Shown piece after piece: positions 52,823 to 60,579 of a stretch of 64,000 nucleotides of DNA (its first letter is position 1; each line of letters opens with the position of its first letter). The translations under genes were made by a program, and so were the position numbers. The stretch is from Bacteriovoracaceae bacterium. Its GTDB lineage: Bacteria > Bdellovibrionota > Bacteriovoracia > Bacteriovoracales > Bacteriovoracaceae. The DNA lies in contig CANFVK010000002.1 in assembly GCA_947450475.1 (NCBI GenBank), forward strand, positions 62,001 through 126,000, written 5' to 3'. The notes below the pieces were generated by a model. It was given only the letters and a program-made list of their open reading frames with translations, made no database searches and was not told the DNA's origin.

Positions 52823-54247
52823 CTAAAACTTCAAACTTTTGATCAAGCCAATATTTTTTAAATAATTAATCGCTTGTGTTACTTGATAATCTTCTTTGGG
52901 GTTTATCTTTTTAGAAAAATCATCATCATCGTTATTAACTTCTTTGGCTTTATTTTTTTTCTTTTTGTCCCTGAATTGCTTAAATCTTTCAGTTCTCTCA
53001 AGGCGCTCTTTCTTTTCAAGTTCTTCTCGAATATTTTTTTCTTCACTTGTTTCTATTGTTGCTGTTAAATGATTTTTTAAATCCTTTTCTCTGATAAATG
53101 TCGATTCTTTTTTGTTAATCTCAACAAATTCAGATTCAACCTCATCAATAAGCACATCAGGTTTAATACCAACGGCTTGAATTTTTCTTCCCAAGGGAGT
53201 CATATATTGGGCAATAGTTAATTTAACTCCAATCTGATCATCAATCTTGGCAACAGATTGAACTGAGCCTTTACCGAACGATTGTGTACCCATAATGATC
53301 GCTCGCTTAGAATCCTGTAATGCTCCCGATACAATTTCTGAAGCTGATGCACTAGAGCCGTTAACCAAAACAACTAAAGGAACTTCAAGTTCTTTATGGC
53401 CTGACTTTTTTACATATCTAATTTCTTTATTTTTTGGATCGCGGCCTTCTGTTGATACAACGATTCCATCTTTTAAGAAAATTGATGAAACATCTACTGC
53501 TTCATCCAGTAGCCCACCCGGGTTAGAACGCAAATCTAGTATAATGCCTCGAAGACCATTTTTTTCTTTAATTGATTCCCTCATTTTTACAATAGCTTCA
53601 ATTATATAATCAGCAGATTTTTTTTGAAACTGGGTCAAGCGGATATAAGCGTAGTGATCCTGGATAAGTTCATATTTAACTGGCTTAAGATAAACAATTT
53701 CACGAGTAAGCTCAAAGTTTTTAACTCCATCTAAACCTTCTCTTGCAATACCTAAAATTATTTTACTTTTTGTTTTCCCTCTCAAGCGGTCTATGGCCTG
53801 TTCAAGAGTAACCCCTACCATTGACTCATGATTGATTTCAACAATTTTGTCACCAGCTTTTATTCCTGCTTTGAATGCAGGTGAATCTTCTATTGGTGTG
53901 ATAATAACTAAAATACCATCTTTTTGAGTTACTTCTATTCCGAGACCGCCGAATTCCCCAGATGTCTCTTCTTGCATTTTAGCAAATATATCTTTGTCCA
54001 AGAATGCTGAATGAGGATCAAGTGTATTCATCATTCCGTTAATCGCGCCTTCTATTAATTTTTCTGTATCTACTTCTCGGTAATATTGGGACTCAATGAG
54101 ATAGAGAACTTTGTTAAAAAGTTCTAGCTTTTCGTATCTGGATTTTTTTAATTGATCTGCACTTGCAGCACTGTCGGCCGACCTTGCATTAGAAAAGGGA
54201 TTTAAAATAAATGCTAAAACGAAGAGACTCAACAGTTCTCTTTTCAT
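52823..54247 (-). CDS. S41-family C-terminal processing peptidase
   Basis: A 474-aa secreted protease with signal peptide (to about residue 24) and AAGGAG ribosome site. A PDZ domain runs at about 95-175 (GGLGIEV and SPAFKAGIKAGD). The S41 catalytic core has LRSNPGGLLDEAV, catalytic Ser299 in NGSSASASE and Lys326 in SFGKGSVQ. Ctp enzymes trim periplasmic proteins at hydrophobic C-termini, including wall hydrolases. Position directly downstream of ftsEX and the EnvC-like gene is common in bacteria and suggests it controls the same wall-cutting system. Confidence 0.95.
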   Translation of the reverse strand: MKRELLSLFVLAFILNPFSNARSADSAASADQLKKSRYEKLELFNKVLYLIESQYYREVDTEKLIEGAINGMMNTLDPHSAFLDKDIFAKMQEETSGEFGGLGIEVTQKDGILVIITPIEDSPAFKAGIKAGDKIVEINHESMVGVTLEQAIDRLRGKTKSKIILGIAREGLDGVKNFELTREIVYLKPVKYELIQDHYAYIRLTQFQKKSADYIIEAIVKMRESIKEKNGLRGIILDLRSNPGGLLDEAVDVSSIFLKDGIVVSTEGRDPKNKEIRYVKKSGHKELEVPLVVLVNGSSASASEIVSGALQDSKRAIIMGTQSFGKGSVQSVAKIDDQIGVKLTIAQYMTPLGRKIQAVGIKPDVLIDEVESEFVEINKKESTFIREKDLKNHLTATIETSEEKNIREELEKKERLERTERFKQFRDKKKKNKAKEVNNDDDDFSKKINPKEDYQVTQAINYLKNIGLIKSLKF

Positions 54248-54285
54248 GGATTACTCCTTCCTTAGAATCCTAAATGCATATTAGA

Positions 54286-55419
54286 TTAACGTGCGAGTGT
54301 TTTCTTATCTAAAAGCAAATATGTATTTTGTGCTAAATTGTTTTTTCTTACTTCAAAATAAATTTTACCATCACCAAGTCCATTGCTAGATCTTGGATTT
54401 GTATAGCCTACTATTTGTTGAGCTTTTATGGAATCACCATTTTTTACATTAAAATCAAACTGCCCGAGTAAAACAGTTCGAGTATCATTACCATGATCAA
54501 TCATGAGTACATTGCCATAGCTGGCTAAACTGCCAGTGTAAACAACCCTGCCGCCCTTTGGCGCAACAACCTCATTTTTACCTTGAAAATTAAAAGTGAC
54601 ACCTTTTTTATTATAATCAATTCCTTGATAGAGTGATATTGGTGCTGAAAATCCTTCTCCCAAAGCAGAATCTGCAGTCTTCGAAGCTATCGTGGCAGAC
54701 ACTTGTGCAGGCTGCGAGGGAATTTTTATTTCTTCTGTAATTTGAACTGGCTGAAGTTTTTCTCTCAACTGATTTCTTCGACTTGCTTCCCTTTCCATTG
54801 CCAGTCTATTTTTTGTCTCATCAAATTGACCTTGAGCTTCTGATTTTTTTTGATTTTCTTGTTCAATATTTGCATGAAGATCTTTTCGTTTAATTTCAAG
54901 TTCATTCATTAAAGACAGGAGGTTTTTCTCTGTTCTCATAGAATCTTCGAGTCTCTTATACAACTTATCAACTTCTTCTTGAATAATTTTATTTGTCTTT
55001 AAAACGCCACTCAAGTCAACCATTCTATTCTGTAAATTTTCAATGAGAATTTTTCTCGACAATAAATCAGAAGAACTTTCTGCTTTTTCTAGTTTATTTA
55101 ACAAAACCCCCATTAAAAGGGCCTTTGTTTCATTGAAATTCTTTTTTAAATTTTGACTATCATTATCTGCATTTTTTCTAGCACGACTTAAGCTTTCTTC
55201 AATCTTAGCGCGCTCATCGGCGAGCTTGAGATATTTTTTGTTTTGCAAACCTAGGCTAAATTCTACATTTGAAACTTCTTTTGTCATTTCAGAGATAGCA
55301 CTATTTTGCTGCTGGAGTTTTCTTTTCATCTCAAAGACATTGAGTTTTTGAGAACCATCTATGGCCGCAGAAATCGATAATGGAATCAGAAAGATAATTA
55401 TAAAAATTAATTTAGTCAT
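54286..55419 (-). CDS. EnvC-like murein hydrolase activator with degenerate LytM domain
   Basis: A 377-aa secreted protein (signal to about residue 18). Residues about 25-225 form an EnvC-type long coiled coil and residues 255-377 a LytM/M23 fold. Key catalytic histidines are missing: the first motif reads YQGIDY instead of HxGxD, the YAHL turn is LGQF, and the HFE end is YFE. It thus cannot bind the catalytic zinc and fits EnvC, which turns on amidases in response to FtsEX. It lies 6 bp after ftsX and 38 bp before ctp. Confidence 0.88.
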   Translation of the reverse strand: MTKLIFIIIFLIPLSISAAIDGSQKLNVFEMKRKLQQQNSAISEMTKEVSNVEFSLGLQNKKYLKLADERAKIEESLSRARKNADNDSQNLKKNFNETKALLMGVLLNKLEKAESSSDLLSRKILIENLQNRMVDLSGVLKTNKIIQEEVDKLYKRLEDSMRTEKNLLSLMNELEIKRKDLHANIEQENQKKSEAQGQFDETKNRLAMEREASRRNQLREKLQPVQITEEIKIPSQPAQVSATIASKTADSALGEGFSAPISLYQGIDYNKKGVTFNFQGKNEVVAPKGGRVVYTGSLASYGNVLMIDHGNDTRTVLLGQFDFNVKNGDSIKAQQIVGYTNPRSSNGLGDGKIYFEVRKNNLAQNTYLLLDKKTLAR

Positions 55420-55425
55420 GAATTC

Positions 55426-56220
55426 CTAATGATTTTCCCATTGATATTTTTTTGCATGAATGAGAATGCCAAATACAAAAACGATAAGTGCAAAAATCAA
55501 ATTGATAAGTTGTGGAGTTCCCAAAATAAAGGTTGTGGAAACAGAGATGGCAAAAATTAGAGTTAAGCCAAAGCTGGCCATTTTTACACCAACTTTTCGT
55601 TTGCGTTGGTAATTCTCTAGCAAATAAGATGCTTCTGCTATTTTAGCTCTGATTGACAGAAGTGACATAACCCAAAAAATAAAAATAATTAAAAGGTAAA
55701 GTAAGTATCCCCAAGATTTAATCACCGCAATAAATTGTGTTCTTTTATCCTGTGTCTGATCATTAACTTTTATTGTACCGAGAGTAATATTTCCTTCTCC
55801 AACCAGGTGTGTAAGATAATCTCTTATCAAATCCTGGGCGCGTGGCTTTAAATCTTTGGCATAGATTATTTTTAAACCAGCGTAATTGAGATCTAAAGTT
55901 GATTCATTCAAGTTTACTTGAAGAGCACCCAAAATTGTCTTCACTTCATCTTTGATTTGAGTTTCAGAAAGCACTTCGACTTTATGCACTCCAGGCAACA
56001 CGGAAACTTGGCGAGCAATATCCTGATAAGATTCACTCGAGGCAATTAGTGCATAAAAATACGAACCAGCTTTATTTTCAGGGATCATTTTCGAAAACTG
56101 ATTCTCTAGAAAAGTCTTTTGGCCAATTGAAAAGACAAAAATGATGGAAAATAGCATGAGTGAAAATCCGCGAAGCGGAGATTTAAAAAGAATTTTAAAA
56201 AACTGAATTAAATAAAACAT
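55426..56220 (-). CDS. ftsX: Cell division ABC permease FtsX
   Basis: A 264-aa FtsX with the typical four membrane helices (about 15-33, 167-190, 208-228 and 236-256). The periplasmic loop between helices 1 and 2 (about 35-160) is the part that contacts an EnvC-type activator. FtsX forms the ABC-like complex with FtsE at the septum. The gene overlaps ftsE by 13 bp and is followed 6 bp later by the EnvC-like gene, which supports the match. Confidence 0.93.
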   Translation of the reverse strand: MFYLIQFFKILFKSPLRGFSLMLFSIIFVFSIGQKTFLENQFSKMIPENKAGSYFYALIASSESYQDIARQVSVLPGVHKVEVLSETQIKDEVKTILGALQVNLNESTLDLNYAGLKIIYAKDLKPRAQDLIRDYLTHLVGEGNITLGTIKVNDQTQDKRTQFIAVIKSWGYLLYLLIIFIFWVMSLLSIRAKIAEASYLLENYQRKRKVGVKMASFGLTLIFAISVSTTFILGTPQLINLIFALIVFVFGILIHAKKYQWENH

Positions 56221-56936
56221 GCATGCCCTGAATAAACCAATCTACCATTATCCAAGTGTATTATGCGACCAGTGAAACTTTTAATTAATTCTTTATTGTG
56301 GGTAGCCCATACCACTGTCAATCCTCTTTTGGCGTTATAAAGATTAAAGACATCAAATAATCTTTTGGCATTATCTGTATCAAGAGAACTCGTTGGTTCA
56401 TCCGCAATGAGAATATCGGGTCTTGTTAACAGTGATCTAACGATCGCAACTTTTTGCTGAAGACCACCGTTAGCGTTATTTATTTTTAGATTGAGTCTAT
56501 CTTTGATGCCAAGAATCCTCGTTAATTCATGCATATCTGAAGTAAATTCTGCTTTATCTTTGTAGATATTTGAATCATAAGCAAACATCAAATTTTCTTC
56601 ACAAGTATATTTACCCATTAATCTTAAATCTTGAAAAACATTTGATACAAAAAGATTTTTTTTATTTGAAAAAAAGTTAGGACGAATGATTTTTCCTGAT
56701 GTTGGTTCTTGATGACCTGAAAGTAATTTCAGCATCGTAGTTTTGCCCGCACCTGATGCACCTGTAACAAAAATAATTTCTCCTCTTTCCACAGTGAGTT
56801 GAATATTTTTTAAAGCTCGAATTTCACCAAATTGTACGGAGACATCTTCACAGTAAAAAACAGGTCCTCCGGAATTTTTAATTCCTTGAGTGCTTTTATT
56901 ATTTTTTACATTAACTGAAGTTGATTGTTGAAACAT
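56208..56936 (-). CDS. ftsE: Cell division ABC ATPase FtsE
   Basis: The ATG at 56936 is used rather than the TTG at 56960. The 242-aa protein has Walker A GASGAGKTT, Walker B ILIADEPTSSLD and switch region WATHN. The signature reads NANGGLQQKVAIVRSL: the usual LSGG is ANGG, so the conserved serine is absent, but the rest of the fold is intact. FtsE and FtsX form the inner-membrane complex that drives EnvC-regulated wall cleavage. It is first in the ftsE-ftsX-EnvC-like-ctp-xseA-kinase run, with overlap of 13 bp to ftsX. Confidence 0.92.
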   Translation of the reverse strand: MFQQSTSVNVKNNKSTQGIKNSGGPVFYCEDVSVQFGEIRALKNIQLTVERGEIIFVTGASGAGKTTMLKLLSGHQEPTSGKIIRPNFFSNKKNLFVSNVFQDLRLMGKYTCEENLMFAYDSNIYKDKAEFTSDMHELTRILGIKDRLNLKINNANGGLQQKVAIVRSLLTRPDILIADEPTSSLDTDNAKRLFDVFNLYNAKRGLTVVWATHNKELIKSFTGRIIHLDNGRLVYSGHACFI

Positions 56937-56984
56937 ATTGACCCTTACTCCAAAGTCCAATCCTATGGATCATCCTGAACCATA

Positions 56985-57074
56985 ACTGAAGAATATTTTC
57001 TTCAGTCTTTAAATTTTAACTTAAAAATAAGTTTTTAGGTAGGGTTTCTCTATACCTGAGAATTTTATTCAGGT
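56985..57074. repeat. Two hairpin-forming inverted repeats in the ftsE/HD intergenic region
   Basis: ACTGAAGAA-TATT-TTCTTCAGT is a perfect 9-pair stem with a 4-base loop at 56985-57006. ACCTGA and TCAGGT form a second 6-pair stem with a 9-base loop at 57054-57074. They lie between the HD gene stop and the ftsE start. There is no strong T-run, so they may be RNA-processing or weak terminator elements, not classical intrinsic terminators. No other gene is in these 160 bp. Confidence 0.5.
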
Positions 57075-57095
57075 TAAATGGGAGGTGTGCTTATT

Positions 57096-58544
57096 TTAAT
57101 TAAAGCTTCCTTCGATAACTCCTTCACTTAGAAGAAGTTTATAGGCCGAAGATGAGCAGTAAACATTGGGTATGAAGTTGTTACTATTGAATAATTTTGA
57201 AATTAACGAATTTTCCACTTCTGCCAATAACCGAACTTCACCATTTTCCATTGAAATTTTGACAGGGTCTCGATCCAAAAGGACATTGGATAGAGCGCGA
57301 GAAGAATTTTTAACGACATTTTTTGGAGATTTTACAAACATAATGGCTTTTTTGGGAATATCGTAGATCATCCAATCTGCTGGTCCGCCTTTCTTCTTAA
57401 GAAATTCTTCTATTTCTTGAGCTTTTTGGGTGGCTTTTCTTGAGTACTTTTCCAAAGCTTGAGGGTCGTCTTGAGATAAAAGTCTTGATTTAAACTCTTC
57501 ACATCTAATGGCTTTCCCACCAGAGGCTAAAAGTATTGATTTTGCCATATCTTTTATTTTTGGATTCTTATCAAGATCACCATTGGTATAATGCTTGTGA
57601 ACTAGTCCCATGAAATAAGTATCGTTAAAACCATAAAACTTTATGGGATCATTTTGAATCATTTCTAGTAATTCGCTATAACGATAAATGTAACCTTTTT
57701 CTAAGAAATAGCTGCAGATTGTTTCTGCGATAGCATCAAATTTAGCTCCCCGAGGTGATCGGATTACTTGAGAATACCAAGCAAACCGACTAGTTAAAAA
57801 ATCTTCTACACAGTGAAGAGCGTTGTGCCTGATCGTTAAAATGTCATGATTATCAATTCGTTTAACTTGAAAATGGTAAAGCAAATAATCACGATCGTAT
57901 GAACCGTATTTTAATCCTGTGTAATGGGCATCTCTTAATAAATAATCCATTCGATCACAGTCAACTTCGGAGTGAAGGATTTGATTTGCTAAAATAGATT
58001 CATCAACCCCCTTTACCAAATCAGAAATTCGCTGTGGAGAAATACCAAATTTTTTTAAAATATAGGTAATTCCTCCTTCGTAGTCGGTATTTTTAATGAT
58101 GTATGAGCCAAGGTTTTCATGATCATCAGGAAGTCCCTTACCACCTTTGGAGTGGGTCGTTTCTCCATAATCAATATAGGCTCCTTCTGTAGTATGAGAG
58201 AAAAGAAATGTTCCCAAATCATGCATTAGGGCAGCAAGCCGAAGGCTTTTATGATAGATAGCCTCGGTCGTTAAGCAATTTGGGTCCATTAAATCTTTTT
58301 CACTAACGGCTCGTCCGCAAGATTCTAGGATTTTGTGAGCGTTATACATAACGCCAATGGAGTGATGAAAGCGCGAATGTTCGGCACCAGGAAACACGTA
58401 ACAGGAAAATCCTAATTGTTTTATCCAACGCAAACGCTGATAAAATGGAGTCGCAAGAATTTCCCATTCAATTGAGTTGAGCTTGATGAACCCGTAAATA
58501 GGATCATAAATGACATGATTTTTTATTTGTAAAGTGACATCCAT
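57096..58544 (-). CDS. HD-superfamily phosphohydrolase (dNTPase/SAMHD1-like, COG1078 type)
   Basis: A 482-aa cytoplasmic HD phosphohydrolase, start at ATG 58544 (a GTG two codons upstream is an alternative). The early segment VIYDPIYGFIKLNSIEWEIL and FYQRLRWIKQLG match the COG1078 family. The metal-binding pattern GAEHSRFHHSIGV then LMHDLG (HD at about 108-109) is complete, with LPDDHENLG later. Members hydrolyse dNTPs or related phosphates. It sits alone: an intrinsic terminator lies upstream (58555-58608) and hairpins downstream. Confidence 0.9.
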   Translation of the reverse strand: MDVTLQIKNHVIYDPIYGFIKLNSIEWEILATPFYQRLRWIKQLGFSCYVFPGAEHSRFHHSIGVMYNAHKILESCGRAVSEKDLMDPNCLTTEAIYHKSLRLAALMHDLGTFLFSHTTEGAYIDYGETTHSKGGKGLPDDHENLGSYIIKNTDYEGGITYILKKFGISPQRISDLVKGVDESILANQILHSEVDCDRMDYLLRDAHYTGLKYGSYDRDYLLYHFQVKRIDNHDILTIRHNALHCVEDFLTSRFAWYSQVIRSPRGAKFDAIAETICSYFLEKGYIYRYSELLEMIQNDPIKFYGFNDTYFMGLVHKHYTNGDLDKNPKIKDMAKSILLASGGKAIRCEEFKSRLLSQDDPQALEKYSRKATQKAQEIEEFLKKKGGPADWMIYDIPKKAIMFVKSPKNVVKNSSRALSNVLLDRDPVKISMENGEVRLLAEVENSLISKLFNSNNFIPNVYCSSSAYKLLLSEGVIEGSFN

Positions 58545-58554
58545 GTACACATCT

Positions 58555-58608
58555 TGAAAAAGAAAATCCCACTTTCATAACCTTCGATGGTAACGAGAAG
58601 TGGGATTT
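58555..58608 (-). terminator. Rho-independent terminator of the small basic gene
   Basis: On the minus strand an 11-pair stem (AAATCCCACTT at 58608-58598 pairing with 58574-58564) encloses a 23-base loop and is followed by TTTTCTTTTT. It separates the small basic protein gene from the HD gene and should stop transcription of the former. Confidence 0.7.
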
Positions 58609-58615
58609 ATAATTA

Positions 58616-58843
58616 TTAATGAAGATTATTTTTTCTATTTGCTGCTTTTGATTCTTTCTTTTTCTTTTTAACCGTTGCCAAAACTTTTGATTGAATAATT
58701 TCAAGCATAATTTTTGCTTCTTTACGAAGATCATTATCGTTAACGAAACGATAAAAATTTTCAATATCTATAGCCGATCTAAAGTTTCTCGGAGTTTTTG
58801 GGCTTTCAATTACTACTTCAGTTTCTGTACCTAATGTCGACAT
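58616..58843 (-). CDS. Small basic protein, unknown function
   Basis: The ATG at 58843 has a perfect GGAGG site five bases upstream. The 75-aa product has an acidic-to-neutral front (MSTLGTETEVVIESPKTPRN), two helices (AIDIENFYRFVNDNDLRKEA and KIMLEIIQSKVLATV) and a strongly basic tail (KKKKKESKAANRKNNLH). It could bind nucleic acid or a negatively charged partner. Promoter at 58864-58892 and terminator at 58555-58608 bracket it as a single-gene unit. No family is recognised. Confidence 0.68.
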   Translation of the reverse strand: MSTLGTETEVVIESPKTPRNFRSAIDIENFYRFVNDNDLRKEAKIMLEIIQSKVLATVKKKKKESKAANRKNNLH

Positions 58844-58863
58844 AATATCCTCCAACTTTTCCA

Positions 58864-58892
58864 ATAATACGTTTTAAAATAATGAATTACAA
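58864..58892 (-). promoter_or_regulatory. Promoter of the small basic gene
   Basis: On the minus strand TTGTAA (58892-58887), a 17-bp spacer and TATTAT (58869-58864) lie 20 bp ahead of the start codon. The same hexamers and spacing occur at the promoter of the NtrC-like gene (60504-60532), so the two genes may be expressed alike. Confidence 0.55.
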
Positions 58893-58904
58893 GTTCCTTA
58901 ATTT

Positions 58905-60449
58905 TTAAGCTTCTTTATCAAACTCAATCCCATAAGAGTGAAGTTTGTTGTAGAGAGTCTTAACTGTAATTCCAAGAACTTTAGCAGTTTTAGTCTTATT
59001 TCCACCCAAGTTTTCCAATGTGCTCATGATGTGGTTTTTCTCTAATTCTTCAAGCGTAACAAGCGCAAATTCCTGAGCTTTAACTTGAGCAACTTTTTCA
59101 ACAACCACGTGAACTTCAGCATTTTGAACATTTTGGTCAAGGTGAAGTTTTTCAATAATTGTACCTTCAGCAAGAATGTAAGCTCTTTCAACTATATTCT
59201 GCAACTCTCTAACGTTTCCTGGCCAAGCATACTCAGCCAATGCTTTTACTGCGCTTGGAGAAAATGACTTTTGAGCATGTGCTTCCTTTTTGTTATTTAG
59301 AAAAAAGTTGGCTAAAAGTTCGATATCTTCTTTTCTTTCACGAAGTGCAGGTGCCTTCAATACGATTGTGCTTAGTGCGAAATACAGATCTTCTTTAAAA
59401 GCATTTTCACGAACTAGATCCATAAGATCTTTAGTCGAAGCAGAGATAATTCTTACGTCAGACTTAAAGAATGACTGACTTCCGGCCTTGATTCCCATTT
59501 TTGTTGACATGTATTGCATAAGCTTGTTCTGAATTGAAAGTGACATTCTTTCAATCGAATTAATAAAAAGTGTCCCAAAATTAGCAGCTTCAAGCATACC
59601 AACCTGCGCGTCACTACCAAACAACTCAGCTTCCAGTTGCTTTTCGTTTAAAGAAGAACAATCAACTGAAACAAAAGCTCTTTCGCGTCTAAGACTTCGG
59701 CAGTGAATTCTTCTCGCTAACATTTCTTTGCCTGTACCAGACTCTCCAAAGATGAAAGCAGTTATATCTTTATCTGATACTCTATCCACTAAATTAAGAA
59801 TATCCTTCATTGCCAGTGAGCGACCAATGATCTCTTTTTCATTAATAAGGTAAGTATCCTGAACCTTTAATCCAGTTCTTGATTGCTGAAGCTCTTTTTC
59901 CTTTAACTCAATTGTTTTAAGAAGAGACTCATTTAGGTGCTTAGCAGCTAAATACATTTTCATATTTTGTATTGGAGCTTTGATGTCGTTGATAATTGCA
60001 ACACCCAAAGTCATATCAGCACGAGAAAAATCTTTTACATTGTCAAACTGTTGAAGGTGCACCGAACCAATTACGGCCCCGTCAGCAGAAATGGGAAGAC
60101 AAAGTTCAGCCTTTACTCCCAATTGAGCTTCCAAATTAAAAACCGGATCTCTTTCTACCGTGTTGGAAAAATAACCTTTTTTAGTTCGTGCAATATATCC
60201 AGCGGCACCGACACCTTTTTCTAAAATTTGACCATTTGCTACTGCGTGACCATTTTCAGAAACAAGTTGAGCTGAACCGTTATCAAGAATTTTATAAACC
60301 AATACCTTGTGTCCATTGAATTGGTTGTGGAAAAATTTATTGATTGAATTAAAAAAATGAGCCTCATCTAAACTAAGAAACAGAACCGAAGAAAGAGTGC
60401 CTGTAAGTTCGTTTTGGGCCGCTTTTTGGTTAGTCGATGATGTTGTCAT
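58905..60449 (-). CDS. NtrC-like regulator with GAF domain, lacking GAFTGA loop and Walker B acids
   Basis: A 514-aa protein: GAF-like sensor at 20-155, helical linker, AAA+ domain at about 205-430 and Fis-type HTH (468-505, LGGNKTKTAKVLGITVKTLY). Walker A GESGTGKE (235-242) and sensor II WPGNVRELQN (409-418) are intact. Where relatives have ELFGHxxGAFTGA, this one has ELFGSDAQVGMLEA with the sigma-54-contact loop deleted. Walker B reads TLFINS instead of TLFLDE, losing both acidic residues. It probably cannot activate sigma-54 and may regulate by binding DNA, as with TyrR or Rhodobacter NtrC. It has its own promoter (60504-60532). Confidence 0.88.
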   Translation of the reverse strand: MTTSSTNQKAAQNELTGTLSSVLFLSLDEAHFFNSINKFFHNQFNGHKVLVYKILDNGSAQLVSENGHAVANGQILEKGVGAAGYIARTKKGYFSNTVERDPVFNLEAQLGVKAELCLPISADGAVIGSVHLQQFDNVKDFSRADMTLGVAIINDIKAPIQNMKMYLAAKHLNESLLKTIELKEKELQQSRTGLKVQDTYLINEKEIIGRSLAMKDILNLVDRVSDKDITAFIFGESGTGKEMLARRIHCRSLRRERAFVSVDCSSLNEKQLEAELFGSDAQVGMLEAANFGTLFINSIERMSLSIQNKLMQYMSTKMGIKAGSQSFFKSDVRIISASTKDLMDLVRENAFKEDLYFALSTIVLKAPALRERKEDIELLANFFLNNKKEAHAQKSFSPSAVKALAEYAWPGNVRELQNIVERAYILAEGTIIEKLHLDQNVQNAEVHVVVEKVAQVKAQEFALVTLEELEKNHIMSTLENLGGNKTKTAKVLGITVKTLYNKLHSYGIEFDKEA

Positions 60450-60503
60450 TGTATAACTCCTGAACGATTTAATAAGTAAAAACTGCGTTGCGTTACTTTG
60501 TAA

Positions 60504-60532
60504 ATAATACAGTGCGTCTGAAAATTTTACAA
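60504..60532 (-). promoter_or_regulatory. Promoter of the NtrC-like regulator gene
   Basis: On the minus strand TTGTAA (60532-60527), a 17-bp spacer and TATTAT (60509-60504) lie 54 bp ahead of the ATG, which has an AGGAG site. The hexamers are the same as those at 58864-58892. Confidence 0.55.
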
Positions 60533-60579
60533 GACTAAAATACTCCGGTGTCTAAAAAAAGGCTATAATTTCGTGATTT

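Noticed and set aside
58504-58764. 86-codon minus-strand frame between the HD gene and the small basic gene
   Set aside because: It crosses an intrinsic terminator and overlaps the better-supported small basic gene (GGAGG site, promoter) in another frame.
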